In this document: piece after piece, positions 1 to 7,719 of the stretch
Layout: each line of letters begins with the position of its first letter
Numbering within the stretch: position 1 is the first letter of the stretch
Source of the DNA: PVC group bacterium
GTDB lineage: Bacteria > Verrucomicrobiota > Kiritimatiellia > SS1-B-03-39 > UBA6053
DNA length: 12,907 bases
Reading direction: 5' to 3'
NCBI GenBank assembly: GCA_003565035.1
Contig: PXDP01000382.1
Location: 1-12,907, forward strand
Translations under genes and position numbers: made by a program
Notes under the pieces: model-generated
What the model was told of the DNA's origin: nothing
The model's database searches: none
Seen by the model: only the letters and a program-made list of their open reading frames with translations

Positions 1-1227
1 CCAGCCGATGTCATCGTGTCCGCGCAGGTAATTGACCCAGACGGTGCCGGGGGGGAGGGTGTGGCGGTGGGCGAGGGACTGTTTGAGCAGGCGGGTTTCG
101 CGGGTGGCGAGGCTTTCCCAGAGGAGGGCCATGAGGGTGGGGTTGTAGGAGAGCTGGCACTCCTCGCGGCCAATGTATTTCACGACATCGTCGGGATGGA
201 CAATCGCCTCGGATTTGAAGACCAGGCCGGGGGCGGCAATGCGGCAGATGGCGTTGAAGGCCTGGATGATGGTGTGGGCTTCGGGGAGGTTTTCGCAGGA
301 GGTGCCCATCTGTTTCCAGATAAAGGCCACCGCGTCGAGGCGGAGAATCTCCACCCCGGTGTTGGCGAGGAAGAGCATCTCGGCGGCCATGGCGCGGAAG
401 ACTTCGGGATTGGCGTATTTGAGGTCCCACTGAAAGCTGTTGAAGGTGGTCCAGACCCAGCGCTGCATGCCTTCGTGCCAGGTGAAATTTCCGCGGCGGA
501 TGGTGGGAAAAATTTCGCGCAGGTTGCGCTCGTACTGGTCGGGAATCTCCCGGTCGGGATAGATATGATAGTAGTCCAAAAATTCGCGCTCACCCTCCTG
601 GGCGCGGATGGCCCATTCGTGATCGTCGGAGGTGTGGTTGAAGACGAAATCAAGCACCAGGGAGATGCCGGCATCGCGGAAATCGCGGGCCAGCAGTTCG
701 AGATCCTCCAGGGTGCCGAGGCGCGGTTCGACGGAGCGGTAGTCGCTGATTGCGTAGCCGCCGTCGCTGTTGCCGGGCCGGGAGGCGAACAGGGGCATGA
801 GATGCACGTAGCTGAGCCCCAGATTTTTGAAGTAGGGGATTTTTTCGCGGAGGGTGCGCAGGTCATCGCTGAAGAGATCGACATACAGGGAGCCGCCGAT
901 CATGCGTTCGGAGAGGTACCAGCCCGGATCGTTTTCGCGGCGGAGGTCGAGCTGGAAGAGATCGTCGGGGCGGGTGATCCAGCAGTCGATGCAGGTCAGC
1001 AGGATGTTTTCCAGATAATAGAAAAAATCGTAATGATGGCCGTAGAGCTGATGGAGCAGGCGGAAGAGGCGGGGCCAGTGTTCGTCCAGGCGGGCGTCCA
1101 TAATCTGAATTCGCTCTTCGGGACAGAAGAGCGAATCCTGACAGGCGGCTTCGATCCGAGCCAGAATTTTGGGCCGCAGACGCCGGAGGGAGCGCTCCGC
1201 CTCGTAGGAGAGATCAAACTCCGCCAT
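1..1227 (-). CDS. ams: Amylosucrase (GH13 subfamily 4), 3' end beyond the window
   Basis: Amylosucrases split sucrose and transfer the glucose to a growing alpha-1,4-glucan, releasing fructose. The frame is open from the ATG at 1227 to the window edge, giving 409 residues without the C-terminus. An N-terminal helical domain (about 1-95) precedes the (beta/alpha)8 barrel. Visible GH13 motifs are DFVFNHTSDDHEWA (His198), LRLDAVAFIWKQMGT (nucleophile Asp298), KSEAIVHPDD (acid/base Glu340) and VNYLRGHDDIGW (Asp405), so the catalytic triad is complete just before the edge. The match to Neisseria polysaccharea amylosucrase, recalled from memory, runs along the whole length, including ENLPEAH and DQYERNLREIFP. 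It starts 5 nt after the stop of the sucrose-phosphate synthase gene with no strong Shine-Dalgarno, which suggests translational coupling. Sucrose hydrolase of the same subfamily is the main alternative. The other frames here are shadows. Confidence 0.95.
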   Translation of the reverse strand, partial: MAEFDLSYEAERSLRRLRPKILARIEAACQDSLFCPEERIQIMDARLDEHWPRLFRLLHQLYGHHYDFFYYLENILLTCIDCWITRPDDLFQLDLRRENDPGWYLSERMIGGSLYVDLFSDDLRTLREKIPYFKNLGLSYVHLMPLFASRPGNSDGGYAISDYRSVEPRLGTLEDLELLARDFRDAGISLVLDFVFNHTSDDHEWAIRAQEGEREFLDYYHIYPDREIPDQYERNLREIFPTIRRGNFTWHEGMQRWVWTTFNSFQWDLKYANPEVFRAMAAEMLFLANTGVEILRLDAVAFIWKQMGTSCENLPEAHTIIQAFNAICRIAAPGLVFKSEAIVHPDDVVKYIGREECQLSYNPTLMALLWESLATRETRLLKQSLAHRHTLPPGTVWVNYLRGHDDIGW

Positions 1228-1232
1228 ACAAA

Positions 1233-3401
1233 TCAGCCGTCGTTGGTGGATTTTTCGTTGGGAATCACGATGGAATCCAGGAACTGATAGTAGTCAATTC
1301 CTTCGAGGATTCCGGCGGCGTGGTGTGCCTCCGCGAAGTAGACGCGGGGATATTTGCGCAGTTTTTCGAGTTCCGGACTGTAGTTGCCCACCACAACACC
1401 CAGGGTGTTGCCGGCCAGCATTTCCTCGTCGTTTCCGGAGTCCCCGGCGATGAGAATTTTCTCAAGCGGAAAGCCCCATTTGAAGGCCATGTGGCGGATG
1501 CTCAGGCCACTGCCGGCCTGGGGGGGGATGATGTCCAGGAACATGTTGTGCGAACCGATCACTTTGGCCCGGAGTTTGTTTTCCCGCAGGATCTTTTTTA
1601 ATTTCTGAAGGGAGGGGGCCACCGAAAAATCGATTTTGTAACTGATTTTGAAATGGGATTGTTCCGTGTCCGGCTGAATAAAGAGGCCTTCGATGCCGGA
1701 GAACACCTCTCGGATCCGGTCCGGTTCCCAGCGGAAGTTGATGTGTTTCTCCCAGCTTTTGTCGAGGGTGAAATTTTTGCCGTAATAAATTTCGGTGCCG
1801 ACGGAGGTGATGAGCACTTCCGGATGCGGCATTCCGTGGGTTTCGATGAGTTTGGTGACCTCCTCAAAGCGGCGGCCGGTGGCGATGCCGAAGCCGATGT
1901 GCTCGTCGGCGTTTTTGATGAGGTCGAAGAAACGGTGCATCGCCTCGTCGTCGCCGGTGACGGTATTGTCGATATCGGCAATGATGAGCCGGTCGATTTG
2001 CGGCAGCCGCCGGGTTTTGCGGCCGTGGACAATTTGCGGGACTTCCTCAAAGCCTTTGAGCATTTCGTGAATGTCGCGCATGTAGCGCTGGGCGTGGCGT
2101 TCCCAGGAGTAATGGGTGTGCACGTTTTTGAGGCCGGCTTCGGACCATTTGCGCCATTCCTCCGGCTCCATCAGGATATGGAGGAGGGCGCGTTCGATGG
2201 CTTTGCCGTCGAAGGGGTCCACCAGAATGCCGTTGTGACAGTTGGCGATGATATCGCTGGGGCCGCCGTCGTTGGTGGCCACGACGGGGGCACCGCTGGC
2301 GGCGGCTTCGAGGAGGGTCAGGCCGAAGGGTTCGGTCATGGCGGCATTGATGAACACGCCGCCGGATTTGGTGATCATGCGGTAGAGGGCGGGCACCTCA
2401 TCGGAGCTGTGCTGCTTGGGATAGGCGACTTTGCCGTAGAGATCATGGGTGTCGATCAGGGTGAGCACATTCTGCAGCACCCGCCGCTGGCCGGCGGGCA
2501 TTTCGCGGATATCGTCCCGGCAGCCCATAATCAGCACCAGATTGGCCAGCTTTTGCAACTGGGGGGACTGACCGAAGGTGTCGACCAGTTTTTCGAGATT
2601 CTTACGCTCGTCGGGCCGGGCCATGGCGACAATCATGGGTTTGGCGGGATCCTCCAGGAAGCGGCTGATGGCGGCGGCCACTTCCGGTTCCGGATCGTCT
2701 TCGCGGGGCGGACGGAAGGAGGCCAGGTCCACGCCGGGCGGAATCACCTCCATGCGTTCGGGGATGTAGTTCTCGTAGATTTCGTACTGTTCGCGGACCT
2801 CCTGATGGGTGCTGGTGCAAATCAGCGAGCAGGTTTCCAGGGCGAACTCCTCCGCTTCGATGCGGGTGGAAATGTTGTACCGCGACTCGATTTTCGCCGG
2901 ATCCAGGCCTGAATCGAGCAGGCGCTGTTTTTTGACCCGGCCCAGCGAGTGGCCGGTGAACACAAAAGGAACCCCCAGCAGGCGGGCGAGCTGACCGCCG
3001 CCATACCCGGCATCCGCATAATGGCCATGGATCACATCCGGGGAGGAATTGGTGCGCTGGAAATAGTTCAGGCACTGATCCACAAACATCTCCATGTAGG
3101 GCCAGAGTTTAGTTTTGTTCAGGTAACGGCGCGGACCAAAGGGAACGCGGACGATAAAGGCTTTGTCGGCAATTTGCTCCTCAAGCTGGGCGTAATCATC
3201 TGAAACGCGCTCATCAATGATTTGGCGGGTAATCAGATCAACGCGTTCCACGTCGTCCCTTTCCGAGAGAGCCCGGGCCAGTTCGAGCACGTAGCGGATT
3301 TGTCCCCCGGTATCCTCGTCTTTGCCAAGTTCCATGTTGTGGCCGCGGATGAGGCCGTGAAGGCTGAGCAGGGCGATGCGAAGTTTCGGTTTATCGGGCA
3401 T
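1233..3401 (-). CDS. sps: Sucrose-phosphate synthase, GT4 domain plus C-terminal HAD domain
   Basis: This enzyme makes sucrose-6-phosphate from UDP-glucose and fructose-6-phosphate in the cytoplasm. The 722 aa have two parts. The GT-B glycosyltransferase half (about 1-455) begins with the family signature HGLIRGHNMELGKDEDTGGQ, has the nucleotide-binding ARPDERKN stretch, and carries the EX7E motif (Glu357, Glu365) in TEPFGLTLLEAAASG. The second half (about 470-710) is a HAD domain of the sucrose-phosphatase type, with motif I DIDNT (476-480), TSVGTEIYYG, and motif IV GDSGND (653-658). The motif III Lys expected in a KG pair appears as Ser631 in AGSGL, so phosphatase activity is doubtful. The length fits bidomain SPS proteins such as those of cyanobacteria. 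AAAAGGA at 3409-3415, 7 nt from the ATG, supports the start. It leads a unit with amylosucrase and is divergent from the separate phosphatase. Confidence 0.95.
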   Translation of the reverse strand: MPDKPKLRIALLSLHGLIRGHNMELGKDEDTGGQIRYVLELARALSERDDVERVDLITRQIIDERVSDDYAQLEEQIADKAFIVRVPFGPRRYLNKTKLWPYMEMFVDQCLNYFQRTNSSPDVIHGHYADAGYGGGQLARLLGVPFVFTGHSLGRVKKQRLLDSGLDPAKIESRYNISTRIEAEEFALETCSLICTSTHQEVREQYEIYENYIPERMEVIPPGVDLASFRPPREDDPEPEVAAAISRFLEDPAKPMIVAMARPDERKNLEKLVDTFGQSPQLQKLANLVLIMGCRDDIREMPAGQRRVLQNVLTLIDTHDLYGKVAYPKQHSSDEVPALYRMITKSGGVFINAAMTEPFGLTLLEAAASGAPVVATNDGGPSDIIANCHNGILVDPFDGKAIERALLHILMEPEEWRKWSEAGLKNVHTHYSWERHAQRYMRDIHEMLKGFEEVPQIVHGRKTRRLPQIDRLIIADIDNTVTGDDEAMHRFFDLIKNADEHIGFGIATGRRFEEVTKLIETHGMPHPEVLITSVGTEIYYGKNFTLDKSWEKHINFRWEPDRIREVFSGIEGLFIQPDTEQSHFKISYKIDFSVAPSLQKLKKILRENKLRAKVIGSHNMFLDIIPPQAGSGLSIRHMAFKWGFPLEKILIAGDSGNDEEMLAGNTLGVVVGNYSPELEKLRKYPRVYFAEAHHAAGILEGIDYYQFLDSIVIPNEKSTNDG

Positions 3402-3408
3402 ATATTTG

Positions 3409-3465
3409 TCCTTTTTCTTTAAAAATCATGGAGCTAGTATAAGGGGGAACCATGCGAAAATCCAA
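3409..3465 (-). promoter_or_regulatory. Candidate promoter and ribosome binding site for sps-ams
   Basis: On the minus strand TATACT (3436-3441, 5/6 to the -10 consensus) lies 18 nt downstream of TTGGAT (3460-3465, a weak -35). The leader would be short, with the AAAAGGA ribosome binding site at 3409-3415. The proposed -35 lies inside the first codons of the divergent phosphatase gene, so transcription of the two genes could interfere. The plus-strand phosphatase has a strong AAGGGGG (3441-3447), but I see no good promoter for it in the 50-bp gap. Assignment is by eye from consensus only. Confidence 0.35.
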
Positions 3466-4273
3466 GAAAGAAACAGTTTTTAATGTCCGGGTCCTTGCCA
3501 CAGATCTGGACGGCACCCTGATTCCGCTGCCGGACCGGCCGGAAAATGCGGAGGACCTCAAGCGTCTCTCGGCCTGTTTGGCAGAAGCGGAGCGGGAGCT
3601 TGTTTTCTGCACCGGACGGCATTTTGAATCGGTCATCGAGGCCCTGGATGACTTCGGACTGCCCAGGCCCAACTGGATGATCTGCGGCGTGGGCAGCGCC
3701 CTGTACCGACGGGAAGGGAAGGATTATGTGCGTTTCGCTCCCTTTTACGATCATTTGGCCGAAAAAACCGGACACGTGGACCGGGAGGGGATTCAGGATC
3801 TGCTTTCTGATCTTCAAGGTCTGACCCTTCAGTGTGCCGCGCACCAGGGCGAATACAAGATCAGTTACGACTGCGCCGCCGAAGATTTGGACCGTCTGCT
3901 GACGGAAATCGACCGGCGCCTGACCGCGGGATCGTATCCTTTCCGAAGCATGGGCAGTGTGGATCCGTTCACGGACGGCGGGCTGATCGATCTGCTGCCC
4001 GAAGGGGTGACCAAAGCCTATACACTGGCCTGGCTGTCGACCCACGGGGATTTTCATCCGGATGAAGTGGTGTATGCCGGGGATTCCGGCAATGATCTGG
4101 CGGCATTGACGCATGGTTTCCGCGCGATTCTGGTGGGAAATGCCGCGGAGGATCTGCGGCTGGCTGTGCGGAAAACTCTGTCAGAGAAGGGGCTGGACGC
4201 CTGCCTTTACTGTGCGCAGGGAGCCGCGTCCAGCGGAGTGCTGGAAGGCTGCCGGCATTTTGGACTGATTTAA
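3452..4273 (+). CDS. spp: Sucrose-phosphate phosphatase (HAD superfamily, type IIB cap)
   Basis: This protein is predicted to remove phosphate from sucrose-6-phosphate and so complete sucrose synthesis. It has 273 aa, the usual bacterial SPP size. HAD motif I is ATDLDGT (Asp18 nucleophile, Asp20), motif II is in FCTGRHFESV, Lys188 in GVTKAYTL is the motif III Lys, and motif IV is GDSGND (Asp211). The middle part (about 95-190), with HQGEYKISYDC and FTDGGLIDLLP, fits the sugar-phosphate-binding cap. Start: ATG with AAGGGGG (3441-3447) four bases upstream. It is divergent from sps across 50 bp, and its stop overlaps the convergent erythromycin-esterase-like gene by 4 nt, so there is no room for a terminator. 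Substrate is assigned from context plus motifs. Another sugar-phosphate phosphatase such as the mannosyl-3-phosphoglycerate or trehalose-phosphate type is possible but less likely beside sps. Confidence 0.88.
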   Translation: MRKSKKETVFNVRVLATDLDGTLIPLPDRPENAEDLKRLSACLAEAERELVFCTGRHFESVIEALDDFGLPRPNWMICGVGSALYRREGKDYVRFAPFYDHLAEKTGHVDREGIQDLLSDLQGLTLQCAAHQGEYKISYDCAAEDLDRLLTEIDRRLTAGSYPFRSMGSVDPFTDGGLIDLLPEGVTKAYTLAWLSTHGDFHPDEVVYAGDSGNDLAALTHGFRAILVGNAAEDLRLAVRKTLSEKGLDACLYCAQGAASSGVLEGCRHFGLI

Positions 4274-5574
4274 GGATGAAGAGGGGTTAGTGCCCGGGTG
4301 GTTTCAAGAAAAATGAAGACATCGTAGCGGCGGCTCAGGGAGGTGGGCACGTAGTTGCCGGGATACTCGCGTTCGGGATGGTAGATGACCCCGGCGGCGC
4401 GGTGGCCAATGGTCTGCTCCAGAACTTCGGGGGCGTCATTGAGAAAAAAAACATGGTTTCCCGGTGCGGCGCGGTGTTTTAGATCCTCCAGGGTTCCGGG
4501 AGGCGCCGGCGGTTTGGTGAGCGTTTGGCGGGGGCCGCCCCATTGACGGCCGGCGAGCAGGGTGCCCTGCCGGGTGCCGAACCCAAGTGCGGCCACGTTT
4601 TCGGGTCCCAGGGCCTCCCGGGCGAGTTGGCCAATGTTGTGCTGTCCGGTTTGCCCCATGGCGTTGGCGCGTGCGTCGCCAATGTGGGTGTTGTGGGCCC
4701 AGACGATGCCCCGGGATTCTGGACCATAGTACTCGAGGAGATGCTGTGCGGTTTCAAAAAAATGAGTGGCCCGGTGGTTCCAGGAGGCGGCGCCGCCCCA
4801 GGCCATGGTGCGGTAATGGCGTTCGGCGCTTTGAATCACCCGGGCCATTTGCAGCGCGTGCAGCGCATCCCCGTCGGACCAGCGCTCCGGATGGTCGTCA
4901 ATGTGCCCGCGGATCCGGCGAAGAACACCATCCGCAGCACCGCCGCAGGGTGAAAGGGGTCCCACCTGCGCGGCACGCGCGTAGGCCCCCATGTTGCCCA
5001 GAAAGCGGCTGAAGCAGTCGAGGGACTGACGGACACGCCCGGCAAGCTCAGGATCGACCGGTTCGAGATGTCCGGGCAGTTCGCGGATGGCATCCTCCAT
5101 GCCATACACATCGATTCCGAAAAGACCGGCCCGCTGTTCGGGTGGCCTCTGCAGATTCCATGCGCGGAGAGCCTCGACGAAGTCGGCAAACTCCTCGTTC
5201 GCCCACATCCATTGCGGCCAGCGGTCAAAGCCCTGCATCAATTCGCGGGCACCGCCCTCCGGGTCCGTCTGGCCGGTCACAAAGCGGTGGAGACGGTGAA
5301 TGCTGTTCCAGTCGCCTTCCACGGCGACGAAGCGGAAGCCGTGCTCATCCAGCAGCCGCAGGCTGAGTTCGCCCCGGAGGGTGTAGTATTCCGCCGTGCC
5401 ATGGCTTGCCTCGCCCATCAGCACAAGGTCTGCCCCGGCCAGCCGTTCGACCAGCGCGTCCCGGCTGTCGTCCAGCGGTTGGGCCAGGGCCCGCAGCGCC
5501 TCGAGAAACGCGGTGTCCTCGCCGCGGGCCGCGAGGCAGATGCAAAATGCGGTGAAAAGAATCGCGTGTTTCAT
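4270..5574 (-). CDS. Erythromycin-esterase-family protein, probably exported
   Basis: The 434 aa carry the hallmarks of the erythromycin esterase (Ere) family: MGEASHGTAEYY (Glu55, His58), VAVEGDW (Glu86, Asp88), DVYGMED near 155, and IVWAHNTHIGD (His294, His297). In Ere enzymes the corresponding Glu and His residues drive hydrolysis of the macrolide lactone, but most members outside resistance plasmids have unknown substrates. The N-terminus (MKHAILFTAFCICLAARG) reads as a signal peptide, so the protein probably acts outside the cytoplasm, which is unusual for resistance esterases. AGGA overlaps the stop of the upstream 665-aa secreted protein gene, and the gap is 9 nt, so the two are surely co-transcribed and likely work on the same compound class. 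I infer a hydrolase of an ester or sugar-linked natural product rather than antibiotic resistance. The family call is firm, the substrate unknown. Confidence 0.87.
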   Translation of the reverse strand: MKHAILFTAFCICLAARGEDTAFLEALRALAQPLDDSRDALVERLAGADLVLMGEASHGTAEYYTLRGELSLRLLDEHGFRFVAVEGDWNSIHRLHRFVTGQTDPEGGARELMQGFDRWPQWMWANEEFADFVEALRAWNLQRPPEQRAGLFGIDVYGMEDAIRELPGHLEPVDPELAGRVRQSLDCFSRFLGNMGAYARAAQVGPLSPCGGAADGVLRRIRGHIDDHPERWSDGDALHALQMARVIQSAERHYRTMAWGGAASWNHRATHFFETAQHLLEYYGPESRGIVWAHNTHIGDARANAMGQTGQHNIGQLAREALGPENVAALGFGTRQGTLLAGRQWGGPRQTLTKPPAPPGTLEDLKHRAAPGNHVFFLNDAPEVLEQTIGHRAAGVIYHPEREYPGNYVPTSLSRRYDVFIFLETTRALTPLHP

Positions 5575-5583
5575 GACGGGTCC

Positions 5584-7581
5584 TCAGGGAGTTTCGGGTT
5601 TGAGTTCGGCGGGGGGAATGCGGCCTTCTGTCCAGGCGGGAACCGGGCCGGAGACATCGATCGTGAGCGTGTCCACGCCATCGTTGAGTTCCAGAATGCC
5701 GGAGCCCGCGTCCTGACGGACATAAGGGGATTCATAGACCGGCCAGCCTTCAAAGACCAGGGCATCGTCATCGACCCAGGCCTCCGGACGTCCGCCCGGG
5801 CCGCCGGTGTGAATCATGCGCAGGGTGTGTCCCTCCAGGCAGGTGTAGGTCACTTCCCGCTGTTCGGCATCAAAGGCTGAAAGATCCACGCCGTCCCGTT
5901 CATGCAGGGCGGCCAGAAAGGCTTCGAGCGTCTCGTATTCGGACCGCTGCGCGGCCTGAACAATCCAGCCGCCCAGTTCGCCGCGCGTCACCAAAAACCG
6001 GTAGCCCTCAAGGTCCCGCGGCCGGAAGCGGGGGAGGGTGCCGACATCCTCCACGGGGCCGCCCAGCGGACGCACTGCGACCAAGGCGCCGCCCACCTCC
6101 CAGGCAAGCCAATCGCCGTCCTGTACGGGCCGGCCAACGGCGGCGGGATACGCAAAAAGAGCCCGGTGAGCGGTGCGCCCTTTGCCCACACCGTCGTGAC
6201 GCCCCTCGTAATCGCTGTCGTCCGGATTGAAGACATAGGTGATGTTGATGGCGGCTGCGCGGTGCTGATGGTACTGATCATAAGGGGTTCGCCCTTCGAC
6301 CGGGAAATGATGGTGATAGCCGTTGGCCATCCCGAAGGCCCGGACCGCCCGTCCGTCGCGCACCGCGAGTTTGAACATCGTGGTTTGCGGGAGAATGGTG
6401 CCCGAGGTGCGGACGCCGTCGGAGGGACTGTAGAGGGTGCCCATGGCAAAATCATGATGAAAAAAGAGCACCTCATGGTCCCGGTTGTGATCATCATGGA
6501 AGGCATCCAGGTCGTTGGTGATCCGGTAAAAAGCTTTTGCGCCGCGGGCACTGTAGGGGAGCGGCACGTTTTTCCGGGCCAGGTTACGGATCACCCGGTG
6601 CGGACGGTAGTCGGAAAGGGCCAGATTCAGGGCGGGGTAGGGGTTGACGCGGACGTCGGTCCGGTCCATGAGCGGCGCGGCGGCCGAGCCGTCCCACCAG
6701 AGCCAGGCCAGCCAGTCGGTGTGAGAGCCCACCGCGTCGTATCCGCCCCGCGGATTGGGCCGGTTGCCGACCGCCTCGCGGGCGAATCCCCGGCTTTCGG
6801 GACCGAGGGTCAAGCCCTGGAAATATTTGCGGGCCATGGCCACGGCGTACCAGTCGAGCATGGCGCGGGACCAGGCCCGCATGTCTTCGTCCTCACTGAA
6901 ATCGTAAATATTCGCCCAGCTCGCGGCGCTGAAGGCAATGTAGGTGGAACTGTCCCACTCGCCGTTGCCAACGTGATAGTTGCGGCGTACCTGGTCGATC
7001 AGCCAGTCGCGGAGAAAGGACAGACTCCCTTCCCGTCCGTCACGCGCCCCGGGAAATTCGCCGTCCAGACGCTCGGCCCAGACGTATCCGGAGGCGCGGT
7101 TCATGAACTGATGGTTTTCGGTGCCGCCCTGGCGCATAATGTCGAAGTGATGACGGACATCATAGTCGATCGCTTCCCTGAAATCGTCCGGAAGCTGATC
7201 CCAAAGCTGGAAAAACATGCGGGTTTTCTGGAAAATGGCGAAGTGATACAACCCCCGGTCACTTTTAAGGGTGTCCACATGCATGAGGTTGCGATACATG
7301 CGCTGGGCCATGGCGTCCCCGTTGTCGAGCACGAGACGGGCGATCACCGGGCCCATGGCGTATTTATGACGGTCACCGCCGGCACCCGCAAAAAAGCTGG
7401 AGCGGTCAAAGCGCGCGTGCATTTCATCCAGGTCATTGTCGGCCAGGGCGCGAATGTAAAAATCGGCGCGGTGCTGGAAGGCGTTTTCCTCCGGATCGGA
7501 CGCTTCAGCGGCGGAGGCGTGTGTGACAAGCAGCAAACAGGCGGCGGACAGGAGACGGGAGCAAGTGTGAGAAGACATCAT
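5584..7581 (-). CDS. Secreted protein of unknown function, possibly polysaccharide-lyase-like
   Basis: The 665-aa product begins with a signal peptide (residues 1-25, with LLSAACLLLV followed by THASAAEA). I do not recognise the family with certainty. Residues 30-430 look all-helical with many aromatic residues and contain GTENHQFMNRASGYVWAE (153-170), NGEWDSSTYIAF (206-217) and LTLGPESRGFAREA (257-270). Such an N/H/Y-rich helical region recalls the (alpha/alpha) toroid of polysaccharide lyases and related enzymes. The remaining part is richer in beta-strand-like segments (for example FKLAVRDGRAVRAFGMANGYHHHF), as in the beta-sandwich domains that follow such toroids. The start is the first of two adjacent ATGs (7581, 7578) just before the signal peptide. 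A much longer frame extends upstream to 8913 but only mirrors the opposite gene. It is first in a unit with the erythromycin-esterase-like gene. The fold is inference. Confidence 0.75.
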   Translation of the reverse strand: MMSSHTCSRLLSAACLLLVTHASAAEASDPEENAFQHRADFYIRALADNDLDEMHARFDRSSFFAGAGGDRHKYAMGPVIARLVLDNGDAMAQRMYRNLMHVDTLKSDRGLYHFAIFQKTRMFFQLWDQLPDDFREAIDYDVRHHFDIMRQGGTENHQFMNRASGYVWAERLDGEFPGARDGREGSLSFLRDWLIDQVRRNYHVGNGEWDSSTYIAFSAASWANIYDFSEDEDMRAWSRAMLDWYAVAMARKYFQGLTLGPESRGFAREAVGNRPNPRGGYDAVGSHTDWLAWLWWDGSAAAPLMDRTDVRVNPYPALNLALSDYRPHRVIRNLARKNVPLPYSARGAKAFYRITNDLDAFHDDHNRDHEVLFFHHDFAMGTLYSPSDGVRTSGTILPQTTMFKLAVRDGRAVRAFGMANGYHHHFPVEGRTPYDQYHQHRAAAINITYVFNPDDSDYEGRHDGVGKGRTAHRALFAYPAAVGRPVQDGDWLAWEVGGALVAVRPLGGPVEDVGTLPRFRPRDLEGYRFLVTRGELGGWIVQAAQRSEYETLEAFLAALHERDGVDLSAFDAEQREVTYTCLEGHTLRMIHTGGPGGRPEAWVDDDALVFEGWPVYESPYVRQDAGSGILELNDGVDTLTIDVSGPVPAWTEGRIPPAELKPETP

Positions 7582-7631
7582 GGCTTTACCGTGTTCAGTC
7601 AGAGGGGGGATGTCAAGTCTGTTAAAAAAAC

Positions 7632-7649
7632 TTGCCAAAGCTTTTGCAA
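7632..7649. promoter_or_regulatory. Imperfect 18-bp palindrome, candidate operator
   Basis: TTGCCAAAGCTTTTGCAA is palindromic at 8 of 9 paired positions and sits near the middle of the 138-bp gap (7582-7719) between two divergent genes. LacI/GalR-family repressors bind operators of this general form, with TTGC and GCAA outer arms, although the usual central CG is GC here. A weak -35/-10 pair for the plus gene (TTGCAA 7644-7649, TATTCT 7669-7674, 19-nt spacer) would overlap it. No regulator gene is present in the window. Candidate by eye only. Confidence 0.3.
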
Positions 7650-7719
7650 CCTTGTTTGTAAGTCCATCTATTCTGATTCGATCCTTTGAGGAATCTTTTT
7701 TTAACCCAAGGAATACACT

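Noticed and set aside
180..884. 234-codon minus-strand frame within the amylosucrase gene
   Set aside because: Wrong frame, rich in Ser and Pro; the neighbouring frame gives an unbroken amylosucrase.
16..1287. 423-codon plus-strand frame opposite amylosucrase
   Set aside because: Antisense shadow. The minus strand carries a complete set of GH13 motifs, while the plus frame reads as Gly/Val/Glu-rich sequence without motifs. Similar shadows at 1653-2912, 5902-7689 and 10464-11873 were rejected for the same reason.
4262..4300. Terminator between the convergent spp and erythromycin-esterase-like genes
   Set aside because: The stop codons overlap and no stem followed by a T-tract is visible; the same holds for the convergent ends at 9627-9634.
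4270..5574. Calling the Ere-family protein a macrolide resistance gene
   Set aside because: There is a signal peptide, no mobile element or other resistance gene nearby, and co-transcription with a secreted protein; family membership alone does not show resistance.
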